Both the position numbers and the translations under genes were made by a program. From assembly GCF_023716465.1 (NCBI RefSeq), contig NZ_CP092415.1:709001-773000 (forward strand): a stretch of 64,000 nt of DNA. The letters run 5' to 3'. Numbering within the stretch: the first letter of the stretch is position 1; the number at the start of each line of letters is the position of its first letter. Source of the DNA: Flagellimonas marinaquae (GTDB lineage: Bacteria > Bacteroidota > Bacteroidia > Flavobacteriales > Flavobacteriaceae). The notes beneath the pieces were generated by a model, which was not told the origin of the DNA, ran no database searches, and worked only from the letters and a program-made list of their open reading frames with translations. Positions 1 through 9,286 of this stretch are shown here, piece after piece.

Positions 1-2507
1 AACGTTATCGGCATCCACTCCCCCACAACTGCCAGTTGTTTTTTATCCCTTAAGAATACGGCATCGGTGACCATCCCCAGATTCAATGCATTGTTTACAT
101 CTACATCCGCAACCAACTTACCATTGCCATCATTCCAAAGTATACTACTCTTTGATGTAATACCGTATTTGCCCGGTAGAAATCTGACCCCTACAAAGAG
201 GTCTACATTTCCATCAAAATCAAAATCATCGGCCAACACCATTGCTCCATTTATATCAGCATGGTAATCGCCGCTAAAAAATTCAAAATTTCCTTTGCCG
301 TCGTTAAGGTAGATACGGTTCAACGATTTTGAATCCTGGTCAGTGCCAAAACCACTCAATACAAACAGGTCAAGATCACCATCGGCATCGAAATCAAAAA
401 AAACGGCATCCGCATCCTCATAATCCTTATCCTTAGTAAAGGATGGAGAATCCTTCTTGAAAAAATGACTTTCAGAATTGGGCTCTTGTATATAAAGATG
501 GCCTTCCTGCATTGCGGGGCCACAAATGTATAAGTCGGTCAAACCATCGCCATCAACATCACCCACAGCCACTTTGGGGCCTTCCGAGGATAGTTTCTGC
601 AACAACAGACGTTCGGTGGTAAAATCACTTTGATATGTGCTTTTATGACTGTATGCCATATCACCAAACTCTTTAACTTCAAAAGTTTTCTGGATTACCT
701 CTGACTTTATTTCAGTATGGTGTGCATCCTTATAATCGATGTCCATAATGGCATCGACTCCCAGATCATAGAACGTTTGAACTTTTCCATCGGGCCATAA
801 GACCTCAAGATCATCTACCGAATTTCTCTGCTCCCACCCAAAATGTATGTCCGTGCTTACGGAGGACAACCATCCCCTACTGGTATATTGTTCGATTGTT
901 TGTACGCTGCCATCTTTCATAGTCAAAGTAACCTTGGCCCCAATAGCGTCCTTATTGTCTTTAGGACCAATAAGATTGATTTTTAAATGGTTGTTGGCAT
1001 TGAGTTCCCGTGCACGGTTCTCGTACAGGCTTGCCGGGGCGTTAAGATTGTTGACAATGATATCAAGATCTCCATCATTGTCGAGGTCGGCATACGAAGC
1101 ACCCATAGAATAACCTGTGTAATCCAACCCCCATTCAGTTGAGACATCTTCAAAATCCAGACCTGTTGTGTTCCGGAATGCAAAATTAGTGACGGCACCG
1201 TCGGGCATTTTTTTGGATAGCTCTAAGTCAGATAAACTCTTTGAATACTCATTGTATGCAAAATTTATATAATCCAGATCATTAGGTCTTCTTAAAATAC
1301 CATTGGTAATCAATAGATCCTTCATACCATCATTATCAAAATCAGCAAGAAGTGGTCCCCAGCTCCAATCTGTTGCATCCAAACCTTGAAATTGGGCAAT
1401 CTCACTAAATTGAGGAATAGATCCCAAGATATTGCCTCTGTTCAATTGCATCATGTTTCGAGAATACTGGTGCTGATAACCAAAACCAAGACTATATTCA
1501 TATATTTCAGGTGACAAATCGTTGGCGGACCTCTTTCTGACCGTCTCATCAAAAGGTTTCATGTCAACAGTAAAAATATCGAAAAGCCCATCATTGTTGA
1601 TATCGGCAATATCCATCCCCATTGAAAACCTACTGGTATGACCAGTCGACACATTACCTTTCTCCAGAAATGTGCCATTGCATTGATTGTAGTACACAAA
1701 ATCATTTTCATGAAAATCATTGGACACATAGATATCAGGACAACCGTTTCCATCCAGATCAGATATGGCAGCGGAAAGACCATAACCGGAAGCACCGCTA
1801 TAGACCCCCGCTTGTTCACTTACATCAACAAAAGTACTGCCCATATTTTCCAATAATAAATCCCCTGAAAGTTCATCTCGTAATCTACGTGTCGATGGTC
1901 CTTGATAAACCTCAGGTTTATGTACCGCATGGCGGAGCAGATACACATCCAAATCGCCGTCCATGTCATAATCAAAAAAATAGGCTTGTTGGCCAAATCC
2001 CTTGATATCCAAACCATAATTTTTGGAAGATTCAGTAAATGTAAGGTCCTTGTTGTTTATATAAAGTAAGTTATGTCCTTTTAAATGCTTGTAATTACTG
2101 ACCATACTGATATAGATATCCAAATAACCATCTGCATTCACATCGACCATGGTAACACCTGTTGTCCATGTATCTTCACCATGAAGACCTTCCGCATTTG
2201 AGGATAAGGTAATATCTTCAAAAACCATATCCCCTTTGTTAAGGTAAAGATGGTTTTGAAGTTGATTTGCGGTAAAATATATATCCGGTAGCCCATCGTT
2301 GTTGATATCCCCAATGGCAACACCCCCTCCATTATAAGCATAAAGGTATTCGACAATGTTTAGATTATCCGTAAATATGACTTCGTTTAAAAAGTCAATA
2401 CCACTCTTGCTCGCATCAACTGGAGTAAACATCGTTTCTTCCGTTTTTGTGCAGCCAACAGCCAAACATATCAACGGGAATAGAAATCCTAGTAGAACTT
2501 TATACAT
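1..2507 (-). CDS. FG-GAP/VCBS-repeat lipoprotein with ASPIC/UnbV domain (3' end outside window)
   Basis: Open from an ATG at 2507 to the left edge, so about 835 residues are visible and the C-terminus is missing. The start reads MYKVLLGFLF.. with lipobox AVGC (Cys19), so it should be a surface or periplasmic lipoprotein. About ten calcium-binding FG-GAP/VCBS loops of the type DxNxDGxxD are visible (for example DINNDGLPDIYF, DVNADGYLDIYI, DYDMDGDLDVYL, DLDNDGDLDIIV, DFDADGDLDLFV), as expected of beta-propeller blades. An ASPIC/UnbV-like segment (NHLKINLIGPKDNKDAIG) lies at about residues 505-560. Such CRTAC1-like proteins often accompany SusC/SusD pairs in Bacteroidota, and this one follows susC, susD and a small lipoprotein on the same strand. 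The ligand is unknown. Family call is firm; role in glycan binding is inference. Confidence 0.88.
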   Translation of the reverse strand, partial: MYKVLLGFLFPLICLAVGCTKTEETMFTPVDASKSGIDFLNEVIFTDNLNIVEYLYAYNGGGVAIGDINNDGLPDIYFTANQLQNHLYLNKGDMVFEDITLSSNAEGLHGEDTWTTGVTMVDVNADGYLDIYISMVSNYKHLKGHNLLYINNKDLTFTESSKNYGLDIKGFGQQAYFFDYDMDGDLDVYLLRHAVHKPEVYQGPSTRRLRDELSGDLLLENMGSTFVDVSEQAGVYSGASGYGLSAAISDLDGNGCPDIYVSNDFHENDFVYYNQCNGTFLEKGNVSTGHTSRFSMGMDIADINNDGLFDIFTVDMKPFDETVRKRSANDLSPEIYEYSLGFGYQHQYSRNMMQLNRGNILGSIPQFSEIAQFQGLDATDWSWGPLLADFDNDGMKDLLITNGILRRPNDLDYINFAYNEYSKSLSDLELSKKMPDGAVTNFAFRNTTGLDFEDVSTEWGLDYTGYSMGASYADLDNDGDLDIIVNNLNAPASLYENRARELNANNHLKINLIGPKDNKDAIGAKVTLTMKDGSVQTIEQYTSRGWLSSVSTDIHFGWEQRNSVDDLEVLWPDGKVQTFYDLGVDAIMDIDYKDAHHTEIKSEVIQKTFEVKEFGDMAYSHKSTYQSDFTTERLLLQKLSSEGPKVAVGDVDGDGLTDLYICGPAMQEGHLYIQEPNSESHFFKKDSPSFTKDKDYEDADAVFFDFDADGDLDLFVLSGFGTDQDSKSLNRIYLNDGKGNFEFFSGDYHADINGAMVLADDFDFDGNVDLFVGVRFLPGKYGITSKSSILWNDGNGKLVADVDVNNALNLGMVTDAVFLRDKKQLAVVGEWMPIT

Positions 2508-2595
2508 AACAATAGATTACTTTTAATATTCTTCAGAAGTACCATTCTAAATTACAGCCAATTGAAGTGATTATATATGTGATAGGCTAATTTCA

Positions 2596-3183
2596 TCACA
2601 ATTGATTCTCATCACGTGATTGCGATGATAAATCAAAATAAAGAACGATTACCTTATTACGAAAATCATCCTTGTAAATGGATATTCTTTGATTACCTTG
2701 AACCCAGACATAAGCGATTTTATTTTCACTTTTCTCCGATGAAATCTGCAAATCATATTCTCCGTGTTTTTCCACGTACATATCAACGACCTCAGATTGA
2801 AGCTTGTCCATTGTATATTCTGAATTCCACGGTGCAAAAGCTGCATAGGTATATTCCAATGGCAGTTCGGTTATTATTCCCTGTTCAAACTTTGGATAAA
2901 AATTTATGTTGTACCGTTTCTCGTTCTTTACGATCTCATAAAATACCGAGGTATTAAATGCACCTTCCTTAAAAACCCCTTGTTTGTTCAACTCCCAACA
3001 ATGCGCAAAAAACTCCCGTTTGTTCATACCAAACCTAATCCCGTGGATCAATGTATCGTTTTTTACCCCAGTGTCCAACTCCTTATTAACCAAGGCTTTA
3101 TATTCACCAACCCTATCACAGCCAAAACAGCAAACCATTATATATACAACTACCGATAAAAAAGAATAAAATCTCCAATTCAT
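2596..3183 (-). CDS. Small hypothetical lipoprotein of the susCD locus
   Basis: Encodes 195 residues with an N-terminal hydrophobic segment (residues 5-19) ending in Cys-rich CCFGC, where Cys22 is the probable lipidation site. I do not recognise the family. The mature part is mixed charged and aromatic with no transmembrane segment, so it is probably an outer-membrane or periplasmic lipoprotein. It lies 95 bp downstream of susD and 88 bp upstream of the FG-GAP lipoprotein, all on the same strand, which suggests co-transcription with the uptake genes. No catalytic motif is visible. It could be an accessory binding protein, but nothing in the sequence proves that. Confidence 0.7.
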   Translation of the reverse strand: MNWRFYSFLSVVVYIMVCCFGCDRVGEYKALVNKELDTGVKNDTLIHGIRFGMNKREFFAHCWELNKQGVFKEGAFNTSVFYEIVKNEKRYNINFYPKFEQGIITELPLEYTYAAFAPWNSEYTMDKLQSEVVDMYVEKHGEYDLQISSEKSENKIAYVWVQGNQRISIYKDDFRNKVIVLYFDLSSQSRDENQL

Positions 3184-3278
3184 TGCTGTTACTAAAATTT
3201 AAGAAGACAAAAAAACCAAGCTAATTGTTATATTAACCTGGTCTTAATTTAACTAAATTAAACAAACTAACTTAAAAC

Positions 3279-4784
3279 TTAATATCCTGGATTTTGCTGC
3301 AGATTAGGATTGGCTTCCAATTGACTTCTGGATATTGGGAAAAGATTCACATGATCACTTGGGTCTGCGGGCTTAAATTCCCATGCGTCATTGAAGGTGC
3401 CAAATCTAATCTGATCTTGTCTTCTGTATCCTTCAAAGGCGGTTTCCCTACCCCTTTCGTCCAATAGCACATCAAGGGTCAATGAAGCAAAAGTCGGAAC
3501 TCCTGCCCTTTCCCTAATCATATTTACCAAAACCAATGCATCCGCTTCATTTCCTAATCTAAATTCCGCCTCTGCTTTAGTCAATAATATATCCCCATAT
3601 CGAAATACCGGAAAATCGTTGTTCATAGCGGCGGGATCGCCTCCCGACTCAAATTCAAATTTCCCTATACGCGTACCTTCCTGTCGCAATGCTGTACGTA
3701 AACCAGTAATTTCGGGAGTAAACTCTATTGGAGGTCCATTGGGATCGGTAGGTTCCGCACTTGCATCTTCCAATGGATTGCCACTTGAATCAAATTGTGG
3801 ACCAACTACAAAACTTTGTTTTCGGACATCGTCATCATCAAATTTATTGTAAAAATCTTCTAACGAAGAGTATCCATTCCATGGTTGTTGGGTAAAGTTA
3901 TATGTTTTTTGACTTTCATAGTGCAATGTCCTTACAGCAATGCTCATACCTCCGGAAAACACCCTGTCATAAACAAAAACAAAAATATTTTCTGAAGAAC
4001 TTTCATTGTCTATGCTAAAGTTATCAAAATAGCTGGATGCAAGATTATAGTTTCCAGATTCAATGATAGCATCCGTATGTTCTATCACCTTTTCCCATTC
4101 AGGGCTGCCCACATATACTTCAGCATTCAGATAAACTTTTGCCAACAATGCATGAGCTACCCATTTGTTGATCTTTCCATACGTTGAAGTTACATCGGTA
4201 GGTAAATCGTCAATTACAGACTCTACTTCGGTAGTAATAAAACTAAAGATCTCTGCTCTGGTATTGTTCGCTGGGTTTTCCTCGGCATCAACAAATGATA
4301 TGACCAATGGCACGTTCCCATAAATATCCATAAGATGATAGTAATTGAAAGCTCGCAAAACTTTTAATTCCTTGACGGTTTGCAAGGCAGCATCTGTTCC
4401 TGTCTGCTCCAACTGATAAATAATTCGATTGACATTATTGATTCCTGTATACAACGGACCCCAGCTAAAGTTCGCATAAAAATCATCCGGTTGAAAATCA
4501 TGTTCATGCATTCTAGCCCATTGTCCATTTTCTGCCCAGTCCGTACCTCGCGTTGGAACCACTCCTTCATCGGATGATACTAGACTTGTTACCCATGGAC
4601 CTCCGATCCAACCACCATAACTCGAATAAGCAGCACCTACCAAAGCAGTCACCTCTTCTTCTGTTTGACCAAATTCAGAGCTTAAAACCTCTGTATAAAC
4701 TTCTTCATCCAAATCACAACTGACAAATAGCGTAAATGCTATAAAGACCAACAAATGTGTATAATATTTTTCTTTTAATAACAT
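3279..4784 (-). CDS. SusD/RagB family outer-membrane nutrient-binding lipoprotein
   Basis: 501 residues from ATG at 4784. A TTG start at 4805 is possible but would overlap susC and put seven extra residues before the signal peptide. The N-terminus MLLKEKYYTHLLVFIAFTL ends in lipobox FVSC, giving a lipid-anchored surface protein. The SusD/RagB pattern is clear: SusD-like N-terminal domain (EEEVTALVGAAYSSY, NNVNRIIYQLE, ELKVLRAFNYYHLMDIYGNVPL) and C-terminal domain ending DQIRFG..LFPISRSQLEANPNLQQNPGY. SusD proteins cap the SusC channel and bind the oligosaccharide or other ligand before import. The gene begins 10 bp after the susC stop, the usual tight susC-susD coupling. Substrate cannot be read from the sequence. 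Confidence 0.95.
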   Translation of the reverse strand: MLLKEKYYTHLLVFIAFTLFVSCDLDEEVYTEVLSSEFGQTEEEVTALVGAAYSSYGGWIGGPWVTSLVSSDEGVVPTRGTDWAENGQWARMHEHDFQPDDFYANFSWGPLYTGINNVNRIIYQLEQTGTDAALQTVKELKVLRAFNYYHLMDIYGNVPLVISFVDAEENPANNTRAEIFSFITTEVESVIDDLPTDVTSTYGKINKWVAHALLAKVYLNAEVYVGSPEWEKVIEHTDAIIESGNYNLASSYFDNFSIDNESSSENIFVFVYDRVFSGGMSIAVRTLHYESQKTYNFTQQPWNGYSSLEDFYNKFDDDDVRKQSFVVGPQFDSSGNPLEDASAEPTDPNGPPIEFTPEITGLRTALRQEGTRIGKFEFESGGDPAAMNNDFPVFRYGDILLTKAEAEFRLGNEADALVLVNMIRERAGVPTFASLTLDVLLDERGRETAFEGYRRQDQIRFGTFNDAWEFKPADPSDHVNLFPISRSQLEANPNLQQNPGY

Positions 4785-4794
4785 ATCTTTTGTT

Positions 4795-7713
4795 TTAGAA
4801 ATCAATATTTAAACCAAAGGTGAATGTACGGGTAGTAAACCATGTAGCTCTGCGATCAATACCTGGTGCAAGGGGGTCGGGCGTTTGAGTCAAAAATCCA
4901 CCGTTATCTACTTGGCCCGTATCCGTATAACGGACTTCTGGATCCACACCTTCATACCCTGTGATGATGAATAAATTTTGTCCTGTTAAATAGAGTCTCA
5001 ATGACTTAATTGTGGTTTCTTCCGATAGACCGGGAAAATTGTACCCCAGGGTAATATTGTCCAGATTAACAAAATCGGCCTTTTCAACCTGCAGACTACT
5101 CAATCTAGATTCGTTTACAGTAAGACCTTGTAATTCTGCCCTATTACTGGAAGCCAGAACATTATACGTCGGTGCAACATTCGGTTGCTCATAAAAAGCT
5201 CTATTGGCGTTCACTAAACTATGTCCGAATACGCCCCGCAATAGAAAATTCAGATCCCAGTTTTTGTAGTTAAAGGTATTTACAAAGTTCAGTGTAAAAT
5301 CTGGCAAACCATTACCAACAACAACAAATTCATCTTCATCGGTACTAACGTTCCAGGTACCATCAGGATTTATCCCGTTGAACAAAGGAACATAGATATC
5401 GCCAAGTGACCTACCAGGTTCAACAAGAATAGGAGTAGCTGCACCTAGCCCTGGTGAACCTAATGAGCCTATTCTCTGTCTGTCCTCTCTATCCAATGCT
5501 TTTAGCTCATTTTTAAATGTGGCAAGGTTAATCCCTGGTGTCCAGGTAAACTCTTCGTTAAATTTAGCCCTATACTCCAATGCCAATTCAAGACCCGAGT
5601 TAGAAATCTCCCCAACATTTTTAAGAGTCGTTGGAAAAAGGTTTGGAGGCACCGGCACCGACTGATATCTTAATAAATCACTCGTTGTCCGTGTATAATA
5701 GTCCACATTACCCGAAAGCTTTCCCTCAAACAAAGTAAAATCAAATCCAAAGTTCCATTCTGTTTTCTCCTCCCATTTGAGGTCAGGGTTGGGATTACTC
5801 GCAGGAGCAAAAGCAGTGACAAAACTACCATCGTTGAATGCGTTTCCACTAGCTCCCACTGTTGCCTGTGAAGGTGCAATTAAACTTAAATCCGGTATAT
5901 TTCCTGTAAGCCCCCAACTAGCTCTGAATTTTAAGTAATCGAAAGGGCCTAAATTATCAAATATGTTTGTTAGGTTAAGACCGGCACTTACCGATCCAAA
6001 GGTTCCCCACTTATTATTCTCACCAAATCTATCATGTCCCTCCGGTCGCAAAGCGGCTGACAAAAAGTAAGTATCGTCATAATCCAAATCTATCCGTGTA
6101 AAAAAGGATAAAAGTTTGGATTTTCTTTTATAGGATGTAATACTGGCAAGCCCGTTGGTCACGTCTCCAGATAGTTCAAAATTATCAAGTATATTATCTG
6201 ACACAAAGTTTCCCGCCGATATAAAACTACCCTCTGAATCGAACTGTTGGTAAGAACTACCTAAAAGGACATTTATTCCCAAATCCTTAATATCGGTTTG
6301 ATAATTAATCGTGAAATCTGTTTGCTGTGTCTTATCCTTTGTGTTGGTCTTACGCACCAATCCGTTTCTAGCCAGACCTCTCCAGAGTGAGGTTTTCCCG
6401 TACTTTTCCGTAGTTAAGGAGTTTTCAATTTGTAATCCATAATACGCCCCTAGCTTCAATCCTTTAAATAGATCATAATCCAGTTTTAAACCGCCAACGA
6501 TATTCTCCCTGGTCCGATCATTACTATTTTGTTCTATTATGGCAACAGGGTTAAACGTGTCAAAACCTCCCGTTTGGAAATAAGTACCATCTTCATTACG
6601 GATCGGGGCGGTAGGATTATAAATGGTCGCATACCTAAAAGCATCATTGAAGCCCCGGTCTTCCTCTCTCGAAGTAGCTGCTACCACTGCGTTCAAACTA
6701 AGTTTATCATTTAAGGCACGTTGCTGTAAAGAGATACGCCCATTCAATTGTTCAAAACCTGTGCTTTTTTGAATCCCTTGGATATTTCTATAATTCAAGG
6801 ATGCCCGGTAACTGGAAGTTGCATTGCCTCCACTTGCAGAAAGATTATGGACATTTCCAAAAGCGACCCTGCTTATTTCTTTCAACCAGTCCGTATCGGA
6901 ACCATAAATATTGCTCGATGTTACGTTTGGTAATGCGGAAAACATCGCCGCATCGGCCACCTCAAGGCTCCTGGCCCTAGTTTCAATACTTGCATAGGTG
7001 CTATAACTTAATTCAGATCTATTGGCACTACCCTTTTTTGTAGTAATTAAGATAACACCCGAAGATCCCCTTGTTCCATAAATAGCTGCCGCACCCCCAT
7101 CTTTCAGTACGTCTATACTTGCAATATCATTTGGGTCGACACTCTGTAGTGAACCACCTACCAAACCATCTATTACCACCAAAGGCGAGGTGTTGGCCCC
7201 AAGAGTTGATATACCCCTTAATCGTATGGAAAATTCACCATTTGGATCACCGCCAGGCCTTGCTATATTCAATCCTGAGACCTTACCTTGCAGCAATTGT
7301 TGTGGTGAGTTTATGTTCCCTTTATTAAAATCCTCGACGGCAACGCTGGCCACAGAGCTGGTAACCGCTTTTTTGGCCAGACTCCCGTATCCTACAAGAA
7401 CCACTTCGTCCAAACGAGCCAAATCTTCCTCCATACTAATATTTATGGTGGTTTGTCCTCCAACTGACATCTCGATTGTCTTAAAACCGATATAGCTGAA
7501 CAACAAGATATCGGAATCATTCACAGAAATAGAATAATTACCGTCAAAATCTGTTTGGGTACCATTTTGCGTACCCTTTACAAGAATACTAACTCCAGGT
7601 AGTGGTTCCGAACCATCTGCGGCTGTAACAGTTCCTGTAATAGTCCTTTCTTGGGCCGAAACAAGATAGCCCGATAGAACCATTATCATAAAAATTAAGC
7701 TTAGTTTTTTCAT
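4795..7713 (-). CDS. SusC/RagA family TonB-linked outer-membrane receptor
   Basis: 972 residues with signal peptide (residues 1-20, cut after VSA) and the usual SusC order. A carboxypeptidase-regulatory-like domain (about 24-100, TITGTVTAADGSEPLPGVSILVKG) is followed by a TonB-box region (DEVVLVGYGS), the plug (about 115-230, with SPLVVIDGLVG and IASIDVLKDGGAAAIYGTRG) and a 22-strand barrel ending in an aromatic residue (NIDF). It imports a SusD-bound ligand across the outer membrane using TonB energy. It heads the leftward operon susC-susD-lipoprotein-FG-GAP protein. A 16-bp LacI-type palindrome lies about 250 bp upstream, so transcription is probably controlled by the neighbouring LacI protein. 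Confidence 0.96.
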   Translation of the reverse strand: MKKLSLIFMIMVLSGYLVSAQERTITGTVTAADGSEPLPGVSILVKGTQNGTQTDFDGNYSISVNDSDILLFSYIGFKTIEMSVGGQTTINISMEEDLARLDEVVLVGYGSLAKKAVTSSVASVAVEDFNKGNINSPQQLLQGKVSGLNIARPGGDPNGEFSIRLRGISTLGANTSPLVVIDGLVGGSLQSVDPNDIASIDVLKDGGAAAIYGTRGSSGVILITTKKGSANRSELSYSTYASIETRARSLEVADAAMFSALPNVTSSNIYGSDTDWLKEISRVAFGNVHNLSASGGNATSSYRASLNYRNIQGIQKSTGFEQLNGRISLQQRALNDKLSLNAVVAATSREEDRGFNDAFRYATIYNPTAPIRNEDGTYFQTGGFDTFNPVAIIEQNSNDRTRENIVGGLKLDYDLFKGLKLGAYYGLQIENSLTTEKYGKTSLWRGLARNGLVRKTNTKDKTQQTDFTINYQTDIKDLGINVLLGSSYQQFDSEGSFISAGNFVSDNILDNFELSGDVTNGLASITSYKRKSKLLSFFTRIDLDYDDTYFLSAALRPEGHDRFGENNKWGTFGSVSAGLNLTNIFDNLGPFDYLKFRASWGLTGNIPDLSLIAPSQATVGASGNAFNDGSFVTAFAPASNPNPDLKWEEKTEWNFGFDFTLFEGKLSGNVDYYTRTTSDLLRYQSVPVPPNLFPTTLKNVGEISNSGLELALEYRAKFNEEFTWTPGINLATFKNELKALDREDRQRIGSLGSPGLGAATPILVEPGRSLGDIYVPLFNGINPDGTWNVSTDEDEFVVVGNGLPDFTLNFVNTFNYKNWDLNFLLRGVFGHSLVNANRAFYEQPNVAPTYNVLASSNRAELQGLTVNESRLSSLQVEKADFVNLDNITLGYNFPGLSEETTIKSLRLYLTGQNLFIITGYEGVDPEVRYTDTGQVDNGGFLTQTPDPLAPGIDRRATWFTTRTFTFGLNIDF

Positions 7714-7996
7714 ATTATGCTTTGGTTTTGATGGTTACATTATAATTTTCTATAAATCAACATGCCTGTTTGTTAAGAAACTCGCAGGTCTAGTTTCTTG
7801 ATAGGGACAGCTATTCATAACTGTAAAAGACAAATACCACACCTATGCAGTATTTTTAAAAAAATTACAATAAGATTATTTTTTAATAGCAATCATAGTT
7901 GACACACCATCAAAACAACAAAAAAGTTATGGTTTTATTAAATTTTTTATAAAAAACCACATGCAAAGGTTTGCATAGAAAATGAAGTGCAATACA
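7714..7996. other. Intergenic region between lacI-type gene and susC
   Basis: 283 bp of AT-rich DNA holding the upstream region of susC. Apart from the palindrome at 7961-7976 I see no clear TAnnTTTG element facing susC and no terminator hairpin after the regulator gene. The long leader may carry the susC promoter and an untranslated region. Confidence 0.6.
7961..7976. promoter_or_regulatory. LacI-type operator 1 (upstream of susC)
   Basis: ATGCAAAGGTTTGCAT: perfect 7-bp arms (ATGCAAA/TTTGCAT) around GG. It lies 20 bp after the stop of the LacI-type gene and about 250 bp before the susC start. A second palindrome with the same half-site lies at 9218-9231 in front of the divergent symporter. 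LacI-family proteins bind such central palindromes, so the adjacent regulator is the obvious candidate. Confidence 0.75.
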
Positions 7997-9025
7997 TTAA
8001 ATTTTTCTGGAAGAATCTCTTAAAACCAACTCGGGCTGAAAAACCTCATAGCGAAATCCTGAGGATGCTTTATCATCATCTGTCAAATGGCTTAGTAAGA
8101 TTCTTGCCGAAAGCATTCCCATACTATAAACGGGTTGAAAAATTGTCGAAAGTGATGGCGCGAAATGGGCGGCATGGGGCTCATCATCGAACCCGATTAT
8201 TGAGATATCATCAGGTATACTATAATTTAATTTTTCCGCAGTTCTCATAGCTGCTATGGCAATACTATCATTAATCGCAAAAATAGCATCTGGTCTGTTC
8301 TTCAATTGCAATAACTTGTTTGAAGGTTTTATTCCATCCAAAATATTATATCCAGAAGCGTGAACAATGTAGTCATCACAGACAGGAATTCCATTGTCCT
8401 TCAAGGCATCCAGATAACCATTCAGTCGATGCAAGGTGGTTGATAAGTTCTTTGGACCACCGATGTGCGCAACGTTCTTACACCCAGATTTTATTAAATA
8501 TTCCACTGCTTTGTATGCTCCGTAATAATCATCAACAAGTACTTTGTCGGCTTCCAGTCCTTTACAATCCCTATCGAATATAACTACTGGAATTCCTAAG
8601 TTCTGAAGATTCTCGAAATGACTATAGTTTTTAGTTTTAGATGACGGGGATACCAACACACCATCAATATGTATCCTGGACAATTTATTCACTATTTCCT
8701 TTTCCTCTTTAAATGATTCATTGGACAGACATATAACGCTATTGTAATCGGTAGAAACCAGCACATCCTGAATGGCTGTAATTGCTGTTGAAAAAAAATG
8801 ACTTGTAATTTCAGGAACAATTATTGCAATGGTATTTGACCTTTTCTGCAATAAATTAAGAGCTAATAAATTTGGCTGGTAATTGAGTTTTCGAGCTAAT
8901 TTTTTAACCGATGTTATGGTTTCTTGCTTTAATGATGGATGATTGTTTAAAGCACGAGAAACGGTCGAGGCAGAAATTTTTAGCTCTTTAGCAATATCTT
9001 TTATCGTTATTCTTTTGTTTTTCAT
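7997..9025 (-). CDS. LacI family transcriptional regulator
   Basis: 342 residues, the usual LacI length. The N-terminal helix-turn-helix is textbook (ITIKDIAKELKISASTVSRA, residues 6-25, then a hinge helix ending KLNYQPNLLALNLL). The periplasmic-binding-protein-like effector domain begins at NTIAIIVPEI and includes GVLVSPSS, VVIFDRD, HIGGP, FAINDSIAIAAM and ISIIGFDDEP. It should bind a sugar or sugar derivative and repress, or activate, the flanking transport genes. The gene sits between the leftward susC arm and the rightward symporter arm, with one matching palindromic operator on each side. The palindrome at 9218 also lies in its own upstream region, so it may autoregulate. The effector is unknown. 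Confidence 0.93.
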   Translation of the reverse strand: MKNKRITIKDIAKELKISASTVSRALNNHPSLKQETITSVKKLARKLNYQPNLLALNLLQKRSNTIAIIVPEITSHFFSTAITAIQDVLVSTDYNSVICLSNESFKEEKEIVNKLSRIHIDGVLVSPSSKTKNYSHFENLQNLGIPVVIFDRDCKGLEADKVLVDDYYGAYKAVEYLIKSGCKNVAHIGGPKNLSTTLHRLNGYLDALKDNGIPVCDDYIVHASGYNILDGIKPSNKLLQLKNRPDAIFAINDSIAIAAMRTAEKLNYSIPDDISIIGFDDEPHAAHFAPSLSTIFQPVYSMGMLSARILLSHLTDDDKASSGFRYEVFQPELVLRDSSRKI

Positions 9026-9286
9026 TGTCTTATTTTGGAAGACTAAAGAAGGTGGCTAAGTACTGAATATGTATTATACATACTATTATTTGGATGAAAC
9101 CTATACAAAGTATGTAACATTCTACTATAACATAACTGCCATTATAGTGAAGATAAGTATAAACTTTAAAAGTTCAATTTTTTTTGGAGAAATGAGTGGT
9201 TTGGACCATGGTTTAGTTGCAAACGTTTGCATAGCCAAAACCTTATAATCAAGTTATTTTCCTTTCGATTACTCTATATTTGATTC
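9026..9286. other. Divergent intergenic region: regulator / symporter
   Basis: 261 bp of AT-rich DNA separating the leftward LacI-type gene and the rightward symporter. It contains operator 2 (9218-9231) and, immediately before the symporter ATG, TATATTTG at 9275-9282, which matches the Bacteroidota -7 consensus but has no good TTG at the expected -33 distance. Confidence 0.55.
9218..9231. promoter_or_regulatory. LacI-type operator 2 (upstream of symporter)
   Basis: TGCAAACGTTTGCA is a perfect 14-bp palindrome 55 bp before the symporter start. With the following T it shares the half-site TTTGCAT with operator 1 at 7961-7976. The CG centre is typical of LacI/GalR operators. The most likely ligand is the LacI-type protein encoded next door. 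Confidence 0.8.
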
